DNA of 64,000 bases from Aquimarina rhabdastrellae (GCA_947387485.1 CANDNT010000001.1:434001-498000); one strand, 5' to 3'; counted from the first letter of the stretch, positions 9,681 through 19,293 are shown. The notes: a model not told the origin generated them from the letters alone. Numbers and translations are program-made.

Positions 9681-10514
9681 ATGCTTTTTGATCAAAAACA
9701 ATACCTCTACGGACTTTTACACAGTCATCCTTTATGGCTTGACAAAAAACTATTTGATTTACAACAATTCGATTTTTCGTCTATACAAAACAGTACCATT
9801 CTTCAAGAATCTATAGCTATCATTCGCATCAATCCTAATGAAGTTTTAGGGAAACGCATTGAACATTATTTTGAAACTCTAATTCGTTTTAATAAACGTT
9901 ATAGCATTATATTAAAGAACCAACAGATATTTAAGCAAAAAATCACATTAGGTGAATTAGATTATATCATTCAAGATACATATAAAGATCTTCTAATTCA
10001 TTTAGAATTGGTATACAAATTTTATCTATATGATCCTGATATTACATCAGAATTATCTAGGTGGATTGGTCCTAATAGAAAAGATAGTTTTCTTGAAAAA
10101 ATAGATAAATTAACATTCAAACAATTTCCTTTACTTTATAAAGAAGAAACACAATCTTTATTATTAGATCATGAAATTGAGCCTCAGGATTGTTTACAGC
10201 AAGTTTGTTTTTTAGGCAATCTTTTTATTCCTTATTATTTAAAAACAAAGAAATACAACAGTATAAATCCTAAAGCTATTGCCGGGTATTGGATTTCTTT
10301 TAACGATTTTCTGACAAATGATTTTAAAAATCTAGCATATTATATTCCACAAAAAAAAGATTGGATTATAGCACCTAAGTTTTCTAAAACATGGAAATCT
10401 TATAACGAAATATTACCTGAAGTTAGCACATCTATAAAAGCAGAAAAATCTCCATTGTTATGGGTTAAATACAATGAAGATTCTTTTGCTAAAATTTTTG
10501 TCGTATGGTGGTAA
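9681..10514 (+). CDS. DUF1853 family protein
   Basis: About 277 residues with the DUF1853 landmarks: an early HPLWL segment, a helical ELVYKFYLYDP stretch and WIGPNRKDSFLEKI in the middle. The frame can be opened at a TTG at 9672, but the ATG at 9681 two codons later is the better start. It lies 21 bases after the hybrid kinase, so it may be co-transcribed with it, and converges on the AAA gene at 10521. The family has no assigned function. No signal peptide or membrane segment is visible, so the protein is probably cytoplasmic. Confidence 0.75.
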   Translation: MLFDQKQYLYGLLHSHPLWLDKKLFDLQQFDFSSIQNSTILQESIAIIRINPNEVLGKRIEHYFETLIRFNKRYSIILKNQQIFKQKITLGELDYIIQDTYKDLLIHLELVYKFYLYDPDITSELSRWIGPNRKDSFLEKIDKLTFKQFPLLYKEETQSLLLDHEIEPQDCLQQVCFLGNLFIPYYLKTKKYNSINPKAIAGYWISFNDFLTNDFKNLAYYIPQKKDWIIAPKFSKTWKSYNEILPEVSTSIKAEKSPLLWVKYNEDSFAKIFVVWW

Positions 10515-10520
10515 ACTTAT

Positions 10521-11987
10521 TTATAATCCTTTTATAAAATTACCATACAAATCATTAAATCGATATCCTTCTGTAAATCTAGATTTACTTAGTTTTTTAT
10601 GAATAACCAATCCCCATAAAATAAATTCTTTGACAAAATACTGATCCTTAGCCGTAATTTCTGGTTGATATTTATCAATAAGATCTTGCAATGGTGTTAT
10701 TGAATCCAAGATATCGTTGTAATCCTTTTCAACATAGTCATCTAATAATTCAAAATTACCATGTTCAAAAAACCAATCAATTACTTTTTGATAATGATCA
10801 ACATCTTCTTCTTTTTGCAATTTTTCTATCTTAGGAAAAAGTGTTTCAAATAAGGTTTTTATAGCATCATCAATTAAATGTTGTGCTACTACAGCCGCTC
10901 CTTCTTGTTCTCCTTCATATACTAATTCTACCTTACCTGTAATTGCAGGAACTACGCCCATAAAATCACTTAATCTTATTGTAGTTTTTTCTTCATTATT
11001 CTGCAATAGACGATATTCTGCTGTACTCAATAAATTTTCAAAAGCAGTAATACTCATCCTAGCACTAACTCCACTCTTTACATCAATAAATTCACTATTA
11101 CGCGCTTCAAAACTTATTTGTTCTAATAAATCTTTTGCTAATTCTGGTACATATATAGTTTCTTTTTGTCGTACATCTAGCCCTGCTTCTTGTTCTGTAA
11201 TAACTTTTGCTATCTCAATCGATTCTGGATAATGTGTTAAAATTTGAGATCCTATTCTATCTTTAAGAGGTGTTACTATACTTCCACGGTTTGTATAATC
11301 TTCTGGATTGGCTGTAAATACAAAATGCACATCTATAGGTAATCGTACTTTAAACCCTCTAATTTGAATATCTCCTTCTTGTAATATATTGAATAATGCA
11401 ACTTGAATTCTAGCTTGTAAATCTGGTAATTCATTAATTACAAAAATACATCTATTTGCCCTTGGGATCATACCAAAATGTATCACTCGATCATCTGCAT
11501 AGCTCAATTTTAAATTAGCTGCTTTAATAGGATCTACATCACCTATCAAATCTGCAACAGTCACATCTGGAGTGGCTAATTTTTCGGCAAAACGTTCATC
11601 TCTATGAATCCAAGTTATTGGTGTCTCATCGCCTTTTTCTGCGATTAATTCTTTGGCATATCTAGATAATGGTGCATATGGATCGTCATTAATTTCTGAT
11701 CCTGCAACTATAGGAATCCACTCATCAAGCAATTGTATCATTTGCCTTGCTAATCGAGTTTTGGCTTGCCCTCTTAATCCTAATAAATTGATATTATGTT
11801 TAGAGAGAATTGCTCTTTCTAACTCAGGAATCACTGTATGTTCATAACCATGAATTCCTTTAAAAACAGTTTCTTTTTGTTGTAACTTTTGTATTAAATT
11901 TAATCTTAATTCTTCTTTGATGCTTTTACTTTGATAAGAAGATTTCTTTAATTCTCCTAAAGTGGATATCTCTTTTATAGCTATCAT
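10521..11987 (-). CDS. AAA+ ATPase of the MoxR / magnesium-chelatase ChlI type
   Basis: This 488-residue protein has a Walker A motif GLRGQAKT at about 70-77. The Walker B region is IFVINEL around Asn185-Glu186, so the usual aspartate is replaced by asparagine while the catalytic glutamate remains. A FTANPEDY sensor 1-like segment and a C-terminal helical lid region follow. The family works as ring ATPases that remodel or insert metal into partner proteins, usually together with a VWA-domain protein. Such a partner is encoded 22 bases upstream in the same operon (12010-13140). I infer a chaperone-like two-protein machine; it is probably not a true chlorophyll magnesium chelatase because no pigment gene is nearby. 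Confidence 0.85.
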   Translation of the reverse strand: MIAIKEISTLGELKKSSYQSKSIKEELRLNLIQKLQQKETVFKGIHGYEHTVIPELERAILSKHNINLLGLRGQAKTRLARQMIQLLDEWIPIVAGSEINDDPYAPLSRYAKELIAEKGDETPITWIHRDERFAEKLATPDVTVADLIGDVDPIKAANLKLSYADDRVIHFGMIPRANRCIFVINELPDLQARIQVALFNILQEGDIQIRGFKVRLPIDVHFVFTANPEDYTNRGSIVTPLKDRIGSQILTHYPESIEIAKVITEQEAGLDVRQKETIYVPELAKDLLEQISFEARNSEFIDVKSGVSARMSITAFENLLSTAEYRLLQNNEEKTTIRLSDFMGVVPAITGKVELVYEGEQEGAAVVAQHLIDDAIKTLFETLFPKIEKLQKEEDVDHYQKVIDWFFEHGNFELLDDYVEKDYNDILDSITPLQDLIDKYQPEITAKDQYFVKEFILWGLVIHKKLSKSRFTEGYRFNDLYGNFIKGL

Positions 11988-12009
11988 TTTTATTTTTTAC
12001 AATCTTAGT

Positions 12010-13140
12010 TTATCTAATTCTTTTTTTTCGGTTATTCTCATAATCTTCAAAGATGAGTTCACCTAACCCTCTTAATCCTGTATAAAATGCTTTACCTTGA
12101 TTAGCTTCTGTAAAAGCCTTTACAAATTGCATTAAATAAGGGTCTTGAGCAATCATAAATGTAGTAATCGGTATATGCAATCGCCTTGCTTGTTGTGCTG
12201 CAGCATAACATTTATTTACGATGTGATGGTCTAATCCCATACTATTCTTATAATATTGTCCATCTGCTAATCTCAAACAGCTAGGTTTTCCATCAGTAAT
12301 CATAAAAATTTGCTTATTAGTATTACGCTTTCGTCTAAGCATATCCATAGCCAATTGTAATCCTGCTACTGTATTAGTATGATATGGTCCTACCTGTAAG
12401 TATGGTAAATCTTTAATTGCTATAGGCCATGCGTCATTCCCAAAAACTAATACATCTAAGGTATCTTTAGGGTATCTAGTAGTAATTAATTCTGCCAAAG
12501 CCATTGCTACTTTTTTTGCTGGAGTAATTCGATCTTCTCCATACAAAATCATACTATGGCTAATATCAATCATTAATACCGTACTCATCTGTGCTTTATA
12601 CTGTGTTTCTTCAACTACCAAATCATCTTCTGTAAGATTAAAAGAACTTATACCGTGATTGATCTGGGCATTTTTAAGGCTTTCGGTCATTGAGATACGT
12701 TCCAAAGCATCTCCGTATTGATAATTTCTAAACTCACCTGCATGTTCATCTCCTCTACCTGTAAATTTCGTTTTATGGTTTCCCGAACCACTTCGTTTAA
12801 GTTTTCCAAAAATCTGATCCAAAGCACGCTGTCTTAGTGCCCTTTCTGTTTTTGATGTGATGGCTATTCCGCCTCCATTTCCATTAGGTGTTATTTCTTC
12901 TTTAATGTATCCTTTCTTTTTTAAGTCTTCAATAAAGTCATCTAATGTATATTCTGGTGTTGTAAGTTTATATTCTTGATCTAATTGCCGCATCCAATCC
13001 ATCGCTTCATCAAAATCTCCAGAGGTATGTACTATAATTTCCTTAAAAACATCAAATAGTTTATCAAATGGAGACTGATATGGGGCTTCATACATTTTAA
13101 ACCGAAACCCTTTTTTATAATATTGTTCTTCCTTTTTCAT
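12010..13140 (-). CDS. VWA-domain protein, partner of the AAA+ ATPase
   Basis: A 376-residue protein without signal peptide. The C-terminal half is a von Willebrand factor A domain with the MIDAS motif DISHS at residues 192-196, a downstream TNT segment for the second loop, and MITDGKPS for the third. The N-terminal half is polar and helical, with a basic Gly-rich stretch around 115-130, and is unassigned. It is the first gene of a two-gene operon with the MoxR-like ATPase. In such pairs the VWA protein usually binds a metal-dependent client or adaptor. The client is unknown. Confidence 0.85.
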   Translation of the reverse strand: MKKEEQYYKKGFRFKMYEAPYQSPFDKLFDVFKEIIVHTSGDFDEAMDWMRQLDQEYKLTTPEYTLDDFIEDLKKKGYIKEEITPNGNGGGIAITSKTERALRQRALDQIFGKLKRSGSGNHKTKFTGRGDEHAGEFRNYQYGDALERISMTESLKNAQINHGISSFNLTEDDLVVEETQYKAQMSTVLMIDISHSMILYGEDRITPAKKVAMALAELITTRYPKDTLDVLVFGNDAWPIAIKDLPYLQVGPYHTNTVAGLQLAMDMLRRKRNTNKQIFMITDGKPSCLRLADGQYYKNSMGLDHHIVNKCYAAAQQARRLHIPITTFMIAQDPYLMQFVKAFTEANQGKAFYTGLRGLGELIFEDYENNRKKRIR

Positions 13141-13503
13141 AATTCTAAAAATACTACATTTTATCTCTTATTTAAAATATAGATTCTAAGAAGTTTGATG
13201 AATTAACAAAACTTTGTCGTTTAAATGATTGCTATTTTTAACTTTTTTAAAATAACTAAAAAAGCACTCTTAACTTGTATATTTAAACAATATAGAATCA
13301 GTTTATAAATGATATAGCATTAACTTTTTACTAACTCAATACTTTATCACTTAAAAAAACACTAATTAACAGCTTTTTAGCTTCAATATCGAAGTACTAT
13401 TATTATGTTATTACCTTTAATTTTAGTATCTTTAGTACAATTCATTTACATAGAGAACTAGCCCCCAGAGAAAGGTATTTTATTAAATTAAAAAATTACC
13501 CTA
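13141..13503. other. Intergenic region, 363 bp, between divergent genes
   Basis: This separates the VWA/AAA operon (minus strand) from the small secreted protein (plus strand) and must hold both promoters. It is very AT-rich. I see no convincing gene, no strong hairpin and no repeat. Confidence 0.4.
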
Positions 13504-13818
13504 ATGAAGGCTTACATTCTATTATTAACAGCATCCTTATGGCTAGGACATCCTGTCCTTAATGCGCATAATTCCCCTTTACAACGAATAAAGAAAGAAC
13601 GAAAACTATCAAACGAAGAAATCAAACAAAGAGGTATCGACGTGAGAGTAAAAAAAGTCATCAAGTATTTAAATAATGGTGATTCACGCTCGTATGCTAG
13701 ATCACCTATATACGAAACCCCAAAAGGCTATAAATGGAAAATCATTAATGTAAAAACAGGAAAGTTTATTGCAGTAGAAGTAGATAAAAATTTTAAAATC
13801 ATTCGTAAATCAAAATAA
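13504..13818 (+). CDS. Small secreted basic protein of unknown function
   Basis: A 104-residue protein with an N-terminal signal peptide that probably ends near Ala-His-Asn at 20-23. The remainder is rich in lysine and arginine, with a helical stretch (KERKLSNEEIKQRG) and a short region ending in KIIRKSK. I do not recognise a family. It stands alone between two intergenic regions, which suggests its own promoter. The signal peptide, sensible start and codon use comparable to its neighbours support a real gene. A periplasmic or secreted location is inferred. Confidence 0.6.
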   Translation: MKAYILLLTASLWLGHPVLNAHNSPLQRIKKERKLSNEEIKQRGIDVRVKKVIKYLNNGDSRSYARSPIYETPKGYKWKIINVKTGKFIAVEVDKNFKIIRKSK

Positions 13819-14258
13819 TTCATTTATTGATTAACACGGTTTTAAGATATCACTACCCGCTTTTTATTTATTTTTAAAATCTCAAAAAAAACGAAGCTAA
13901 AAAAGTGATTATACATATCTATTACATTCTTCTTCTATTTACGTTATTATATACATTAAAAAAGAGATTTCTTACTCTTCTATCCAGAAAGAATAAACAT
14001 CACTTTGATGCCCACCCGTTTATTCTGCTCTTTTATGTAACCCTTTTAATACGTAAGCAAAAAAACGAAAACATTGTAAACTTTAATTTTACTCAAACTT
14101 TAACACTTTTAATGGTAACTTAGAAACTACTAGCAAAAAACACTTAGTTTTTTATATATTATTTTCAATATTTCCATTATTATTGAATTCAAAAACTTAA
14201 ATTCATCTTTCGAAATTAAAAATCAAAATAAATCGATAAACAATTAATACCAATACGA
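13819..14258. other. Intergenic region, 440 bp
   Basis: No convincing gene. A hydrophobic 72-codon frame beginning with GTG at 13905 is present but looks like chance in AT-rich DNA. A weak flavobacterial-type promoter for the downstream BNR protein may lie at 14183-14211 (TTG, 18 bases, CATCTTTC), matching the TAnnTTTG consensus only partly. Confidence 0.35.
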
Positions 14259-17200
14259 ATGAAAAAAGTATGTTATATACTATTAATATGTTGTCTTTCA
14301 TTAACTATTTCTGCGCAAAAAGCCCCCATGGAGTTCTTAAAAAACATGTCTCCCAGAAATATAGGTCCGGGTGGTATGAGTGGAAGAATCACAGCTATTG
14401 ATGTTGTCAATGATCAACCTGAAGTAATGTACGTAGGAACAGCCTCTGGTGGTGTATGGAAATCTACATCTGGTGGCATTAAATGGACACCTATTTTTAA
14501 TAAAGAAGTAACAGCTTCAGTTGGAGCTATTGCTATACAACAATCAAACCCTTCTGTCATTTGGGTTGGTACAGGTGAAGGAAATCCTAGAAATAGTTTA
14601 AATGGTGGTTATGGTATTTATAAATCTCTAGATGGTGGAAAATCATGGATTGCCATGGGATTAGAAAAAACGCGACATATCCATCGTATCATCATCGATC
14701 CAACTAATCCCAATATTGTATATGCTGGTGCTATAGGGTCTCCTTGGGGAGAACATAAAGAACGTGGTGTTTACAAAACTACTGATGGAGGAAAAACATG
14801 GAAAAAAATCCTTTTTGCAAACAATAAAACTGGAGTAGCAGATTTAGTAATGGATCCTACAAATCCTAACAAACTTGTTGCTGCTTTATGGGAACATAAG
14901 CGTGATCCTTGGTTCTTTAATTCTGGCGGAAAAGGTTCTGGTTTATACATTACTCATGATGGAGGTACAACATGGAAAAAACGCACAGATAAAGATGGAT
15001 TACCCAAAGGTAATTTAGGGCGAATAGGTCTTGCTATAGCACCTAATAACCCTGACGTAATTTATGCTTTAGTAGAATCTAAAAAAAATGCATTATATAA
15101 ATCAATAGATGGTGGATTTAAATGGTCTAAAGTAAATGAGAATACAAAACAGATTGGTGGTCGTCCATTCTATTACTCAGATATCTTTGTAGCTCCAGAT
15201 AACGAAAACAGAGTCTACTCTATATTTACTTATGTAAATGTCTCTCAAGATGGCGGAAAAAGTTTTACAGAATTAATGCCTGCCTATGGTGTGAGCAATG
15301 GTGTTCACCCTGATCATCATGCATGGTGGATCCACCCTAATAATGGTAACTTTATGATTGATGGAAATGATGGTGGTTTAAATATTACCAAAGATGGCGG
15401 AAAAACTTGGCGTTTTATTGGTAATATTCCTGTAGCTCAATTCTATCATATCAATGTAGACAACGAATATCCATATAATGTTTATGGAGGTATGCAAGAT
15501 AACGGAAGCTGGAGAGGGCCTGCTTATGTATGGAAATCACAAGGTATACGTAACTCTTATTGGCAAGAGATTTCTTTTGGTGATGGATTCGATGTTATTC
15601 CTGATAGAGATGATTCTAGATACGGATGGACTATGAGTCAGCAAGGTTTTGTAAGTCGTTACGATTGGATGACTGGAAACAACTATCTTGTAAAACCTAC
15701 ACATTCTGATGCTAATATTAAATTACGCTTTAACTGGAATGCTGCTATCAATATAGATCCTTTTGATAATAACACTATTTATTTTGGAAGTCAATTTGTA
15801 CATAAAACTACGGATAAAGGTCTAACATGGACTGTTATCTCTCCTGACTTAACAACTAATGATCCAGAAAAACTTAAACAAAGTGAAAGTGGTGGTCTAA
15901 CTATGGATGCTACTGGTGCAGAAAACCACTGTACAGTTCTAGTTGTAGAACCATCTCCTCTAGAAAAAAATATGCTTTGGGTAGGTACAGATGATGGTCG
16001 TGTACATATTACCAAAGATGGTGGTGCTAATTGGTCTGATGTTTCAAAAAACATCAAAGATCTACCTACTGGTAGCTGGATTGTACAAATCAAAGCTTCT
16101 AATAAAAATAAAGGTGAAGCTTTACTTGTTGCTAATGATTATAGAAGGTTTAATTATACTCCATATGCATATCGTACAAAAGATTACGGAAAAACGTGGA
16201 CTCGTATTGTATCTTCAAAAGACGTTAAAAGTTATGCTTTAAGTATCGTTGAAGATCCAATTACTCCTAATTTATTATTCCTAGGAACAGATGACGGTTT
16301 ATATATTTCTATTGATGCAGGTAGACAATGGACAAAATGGACTCAAGGATTCCCTACTGTTTCTGTAAAAGATTTAGTTATTCATCCTAGAGAACACGAT
16401 TTAGTTATCGGTACTTTTGGTAGAGCTGCATGGGTACTAGATGATATTAGACCACTTAGAGCTATTGCAAAAGATAATTCATTATTACAGCAACAATTGC
16501 AATTATTTGACGCCCCTACTGCTTATTTAGCAGCATATCAACAGCCTACTGGAAGTCGTTTTGGTGCAGATGCTATTTTTAACGGAGAAAATAGACCTTA
16601 TGGTGCTCACATTTCTTATTTTCTAACCAAGAAAGAATTGCCTAAAAAAACTGAGGACAATAAAAAAGAAGATGCTGATGAATCTGAAAAAGATGAAAAC
16701 AAACCTTCATGGGATTCTATTCAATTGAAAATATATGATGGTGCTCGTTTAATTAGAACATTAAAACAAAAAGCTCCAGATTCTACAGGTATTCATAAAC
16801 TTACATGGTATATGGATGAAAAGGGAGTAACTCGTCCTTCAAGAACTCTTTCTAAAAGGAAAAATACTGCAGAACCTAGTGGTGTTTCTGTTAAACCTGG
16901 TACATATCAGCTAGAATTAACATATGGAGATCAAAGCTCAAAAAGTGCAATTACAGTAATGAGTGACCCTAGATTCCAAACTACTCAAAAGAACATTGAT
17001 GAGGTTTACGAAACTTCAAAAAAGATCGAAGGTATACAAAAAACTATTAGTGATGTTCTTAAACAATTAGTAGAAAGCAAAGACATTGCAAAAAAATATC
17101 AAAAGCAATTAACTGATCTAGATAAAAAGACTTATAAAGATCAAATTAAGTCCTCTAAGGATATTATTAAAAAAATTGACACATTAATTACTGTATATTT

Positions 17201-17471
17201 AGGTAAAGAAGATAAACGACAAGGTATTACACGTAATCCAGAGGTTAATGTAATGCAACGTTTAGATCTAGCTTCATGGTATAGTGAATCAAGAAAAAGT
17301 GGAATTACCTCTACAGAGAAAACATTGATTAAACATGCTGAAGATGCTTTAAATGAAGCTTTAAAATCAACAAATACATTCTTTACAGAAGATTGGTCAG
17401 CTTATAGAAAAACAATAGAAGCTCTTACTCTTTCTTCATTTAAGAAAACATCACAATTTAAATTAAATTAA
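14259..17471 (+). CDS. Secreted BNR/sortilin-type beta-propeller protein
   Basis: A 1070-residue protein with a signal peptide ending in TISAQ. Residues of roughly 25-740 carry many BNR/Asp-box-like repeats of the form DGGKTW or DGGTTW, as found in sialidase-type and VPS10/sortilin-like propellers. An acidic low-complexity linker follows near residue 800, then a helical, partly coiled C-terminal region. No T9SS sorting domain is visible at the end (TSQFKLN), so the protein is probably periplasmic or exported another way. Related proteins are often annotated as glycosyl hydrolases, but I see no catalytic motif and would call it a propeller of unknown activity. It ends before a strong terminator. 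Confidence 0.85.
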   Translation: MKKVCYILLICCLSLTISAQKAPMEFLKNMSPRNIGPGGMSGRITAIDVVNDQPEVMYVGTASGGVWKSTSGGIKWTPIFNKEVTASVGAIAIQQSNPSVIWVGTGEGNPRNSLNGGYGIYKSLDGGKSWIAMGLEKTRHIHRIIIDPTNPNIVYAGAIGSPWGEHKERGVYKTTDGGKTWKKILFANNKTGVADLVMDPTNPNKLVAALWEHKRDPWFFNSGGKGSGLYITHDGGTTWKKRTDKDGLPKGNLGRIGLAIAPNNPDVIYALVESKKNALYKSIDGGFKWSKVNENTKQIGGRPFYYSDIFVAPDNENRVYSIFTYVNVSQDGGKSFTELMPAYGVSNGVHPDHHAWWIHPNNGNFMIDGNDGGLNITKDGGKTWRFIGNIPVAQFYHINVDNEYPYNVYGGMQDNGSWRGPAYVWKSQGIRNSYWQEISFGDGFDVIPDRDDSRYGWTMSQQGFVSRYDWMTGNNYLVKPTHSDANIKLRFNWNAAINIDPFDNNTIYFGSQFVHKTTDKGLTWTVISPDLTTNDPEKLKQSESGGLTMDATGAENHCTVLVVEPSPLEKNMLWVGTDDGRVHITKDGGANWSDVSKNIKDLPTGSWIVQIKASNKNKGEALLVANDYRRFNYTPYAYRTKDYGKTWTRIVSSKDVKSYALSIVEDPITPNLLFLGTDDGLYISIDAGRQWTKWTQGFPTVSVKDLVIHPREHDLVIGTFGRAAWVLDDIRPLRAIAKDNSLLQQQLQLFDAPTAYLAAYQQPTGSRFGADAIFNGENRPYGAHISYFLTKKELPKKTEDNKKEDADESEKDENKPSWDSIQLKIYDGARLIRTLKQKAPDSTGIHKLTWYMDEKGVTRPSRTLSKRKNTAEPSGVSVKPGTYQLELTYGDQSSKSAITVMSDPRFQTTQKNIDEVYETSKKIEGIQKTISDVLKQLVESKDIAKKYQKQLTDLDKKTYKDQIKSSKDIIKKIDTLITVYLGKEDKRQGITRNPEVNVMQRLDLASWYSESRKSGITSTEKTLIKHAEDALNEALKSTNTFFTEDWSAYRKTIEALTLSSFKKTSQFKLN

Positions 17472-17477
17472 TACTAA

Positions 17478-17519
17478 AAGGAATATCCATAAGGCAATTA
17501 GTCTTATGGATATTCTTTA
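17478..17519 (+). terminator. Rho-independent terminator after the BNR protein
   Basis: A perfect 13-base-pair stem (GAATATCCATAAG at 17481-17493, partner at 17503-17515) with a 9-base loop, followed by TTTAT. The 3' arm contains an ATG at 17506 in frame with the next gene, which is why that upstream start is unlikely to be used. Confidence 0.85.
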
Positions 17520-17535
17520 TATTCTCTATATAAAA

Positions 17536-18108
17536 ATGAGTACTCCTTTTAAATCTCGTCCTGCACTATTATTAATTGACATTCAAGAAGGTTTTAATGA
17601 TCATGAATATTGGGGTGGTGATCGCAATAATCTTGATGCAGAATCTAATATGCAATTGTTATTAGATACATGGAGAGCAAAACAACTTCCTTTGTTTCAT
17701 ATTAAACATTGCTCTCTTGAAGAAGGTTCACCTCTAGCAAAAACTCATCAAGGCAATCAATTTAAACCTTTTATTAGCCCTAAAACAAGTGAACCTATTA
17801 TAGAAAAGCATGCAAATAGTGCATTTATAGGTACAGATCTTTATGATCAACTAAAAAATAATGCTATTGAAACTGTTGTCATCATAGGATTAACTACAGA
17901 TCATTGTGTATCTACTACTACACGTATGGCTGGTAATTATGGTTTTGAAACAATTTTAATAGAAGATGCCGTTGCCACTTTTCCTAAAAAAGGTGTTGAT
18001 GGTACTTTATACAGTGCTCAATTGATTCACGATACAGCAATTGCTAGTTTAAAAGATGAATTTGCAACCATCTTATCAACTTCTCAGGTAATAAAACAAC
18101 TGAATTAA
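17536..18108 (+). CDS. Cysteine hydrolase of the isochorismatase family
   Basis: About 190 residues with an intact Asp-Lys-Cys catalytic triad: Asp15 in LLLIDIQEGF, Lys91 in EKHANSAF and Cys124 in TTDHCVS. The family hydrolyses amides or vinyl ethers such as nicotinamide, N-carbamoyl compounds or isochorismate. The exact substrate cannot be told from sequence alone. An in-frame ATG at 17506 would start inside the preceding terminator, so the start at 17536 (MSTPFKSRPALLL) is preferred. No partner gene of a known pathway is adjacent, and the protein should be cytoplasmic. Confidence 0.85.
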   Translation: MSTPFKSRPALLLIDIQEGFNDHEYWGGDRNNLDAESNMQLLLDTWRAKQLPLFHIKHCSLEEGSPLAKTHQGNQFKPFISPKTSEPIIEKHANSAFIGTDLYDQLKNNAIETVVIIGLTTDHCVSTTTRMAGNYGFETILIEDAVATFPKKGVDGTLYSAQLIHDTAIASLKDEFATILSTSQVIKQLN

Positions 18109-18175
18109 TTATTTTATAAAATACAATTAGCTTTTTATATCCTATTATTAATCAATCATATCTCATTTGAATTAA

Positions 18176-18385
18176 ATGAATAAAGAAACATTTAAAGATA
18201 AGCTTACTGCCATGCGTACAGCATTAGACGAAGCAAAAAAACTTCTGGCAGAAAAACAGATTGACTTATATGATTATAAAAAGCTGATTACTATTTTACT
18301 ATTAGAAGTTAATGAGCTTGACGAAACTTTGAAAAAGAAAGAAATTGAAAACATTTTATTTAAAGTCGTCAATCAAGATACCTAA
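18176..18385 (+). CDS. Small helical protein of unknown function
   Basis: A 69-residue, strongly charged and largely helical protein, likely a short coiled coil (for example LDEAKKLLAEKQIDL and ELDETLKKKEIENIL). I do not recognise the family. It lies 67 bases after the isochorismatase-type gene and its end overlaps by 4 bases the 3' end of the convergent XRE regulator gene. A real gene is plausible given the ATG start and regular heptad-like pattern, but its size makes this uncertain. Confidence 0.5.
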   Translation: MNKETFKDKLTAMRTALDEAKKLLAEKQIDLYDYKKLITILLLEVNELDETLKKKEIENILFKVVNQDT

Positions 18386-18810
18386 TTTTTTAATTGCTCT
18401 TTTCTTATTTCCAAATTAACCTTTCTTAACTCCTCTGTTAATTCTTCTTTCAGATCTTTTATTTCAAGCTTTATAAGTACTTTATTTAATATATCTTCAA
18501 AAGGTTTTAGTTTTTGGGTAATACTTTTATTAATCAATTCTTGTATTGAAGTTGTATGTGCATTTTCTTGAGTCTCTCTCTCATTTTTATCCTTAAAATC
18601 TTTAAAAAAATCATTTTTAATCAGGTCATCAATAGATACGTCAAATATTGTTGACATGTCTACCATTCCTTTTAAAGGAATAGTTACACGTCCACTTTCA
18701 TAATTAGCTACTTGTTGCCTTGTAATTCCTAACTTTTCAGCTAGTTCGCTTTGTGTAATGTTTCCCTCATTACGCAAAACCTTAATGTTTTTCCCTATTT
18801 TTTTAAACAT
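18382..18810 (-). CDS. XRE-family helix-turn-helix transcriptional regulator
   Basis: A 142-residue protein with an N-terminal HTH_3 domain at about 8-60, including the recognition region TQSELAEKLGITRQQVANYE. The C-terminal half is helical and charged and may dimerise. It is transcribed away from the small protein at 18964, and an imperfect dyad (TTTGC-N7-GCAAA) lies 31 bases upstream of its start and is a good candidate operator. No recombinase, toxin or phage gene is nearby, so this looks like a local regulator rather than part of a mobile element. Its targets are unknown; autoregulation is inferred. Confidence 0.8.
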   Translation of the reverse strand: MFKKIGKNIKVLRNEGNITQSELAEKLGITRQQVANYESGRVTIPLKGMVDMSTIFDVSIDDLIKNDFFKDFKDKNERETQENAHTTSIQELINKSITQKLKPFEDILNKVLIKLEIKDLKEELTEELRKVNLEIRKEQLKN

Positions 18811-18840
18811 GATATTTGTAATCTATCATTTGCTTAACAG

Positions 18841-18869
18841 AATACTATTTGCTAAATTCGCAAAGTATT
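18841..18869. promoter_or_regulatory. Candidate operator (inverted repeat) for the XRE regulator
   Basis: AATACTATTTGC, seven bases, then GCAAAGTATT: an imperfect palindrome whose core TTTGC-N7-GCAAA is exact. It sits between the divergent XRE gene (18810) and the 109-residue gene (18964). A second partial copy of the TTTGC half-site lies just beside it. Confidence 0.45.
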
Positions 18870-18963
18870 CTTTTACAAATGTACATAAATTTCTGATATC
18901 TACAGATAGTTACTAAAATTAATACACTTGACACACAAACAGTTATCTTAATTTAAACAGGGA

Positions 18964-19293
18964 ATGCTTGCTATGGACTATAAAAATAAAGCATTAAATA
19001 AAGAAGATTTTACTAGAGAGATCATAGAATCTTTAAACATAGATTTTCAAACATTTATAGAAGGAGTTATTGATAATAAGCCTTATGATGCTTTACTTTT
19101 CTATTGGATAGATAAGTTATATCAAAAAGGTACTTCCATCGAGCGATCATTAAAAATTATTTATAGAGTTAGACGCTTTTATTATTTACAACCATATCGT
19201 ATTAAATTCAAAAACTCTGTTAAGCTTGATGATTTCTTAACTGGATTTAAGAAACGTAAAGAATCCAAAGAAAAAGTATTGATTCCTTCATAA
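18964..19293 (+). CDS. Conserved-looking small protein of unknown function
   Basis: A 109-residue protein rich in aromatic and charged residues, with a helical N-terminal part and a basic stretch near SLKIIYRVRRFYYLQP. No signal peptide or family is recognised. A second ATG at 18973 (MDYKNKAL) is an equally good start. It is divergent from the XRE regulator and shares its promoter region with the candidate operator, so it may be controlled by that protein. It is followed by a 95-base gap before the hydrolase-OsmC gene. Confidence 0.55.
   Translation: MLAMDYKNKALNKEDFTREIIESLNIDFQTFIEGVIDNKPYDALLFYWIDKLYQKGTSIERSLKIIYRVRRFYYLQPYRIKFKNSVKLDDFLTGFKKRKESKEKVLIPS

Noticed and set aside
13905..14123. 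A 72-codon hydrophobic frame beginning with GTG
   Set aside because: Low-complexity AT-rich translation, no recognisable pattern and an alternative start; it looks like chance.
15791..16093. Antisense frame inside the BNR protein gene
   Set aside because: Opposite a clear coding gene; the translation has no family resemblance.
17506..17535. An upstream in-frame ATG for the isochorismatase-family gene
   Set aside because: It lies in the 3' arm of the preceding terminator, and the extra residues do not fit the family.
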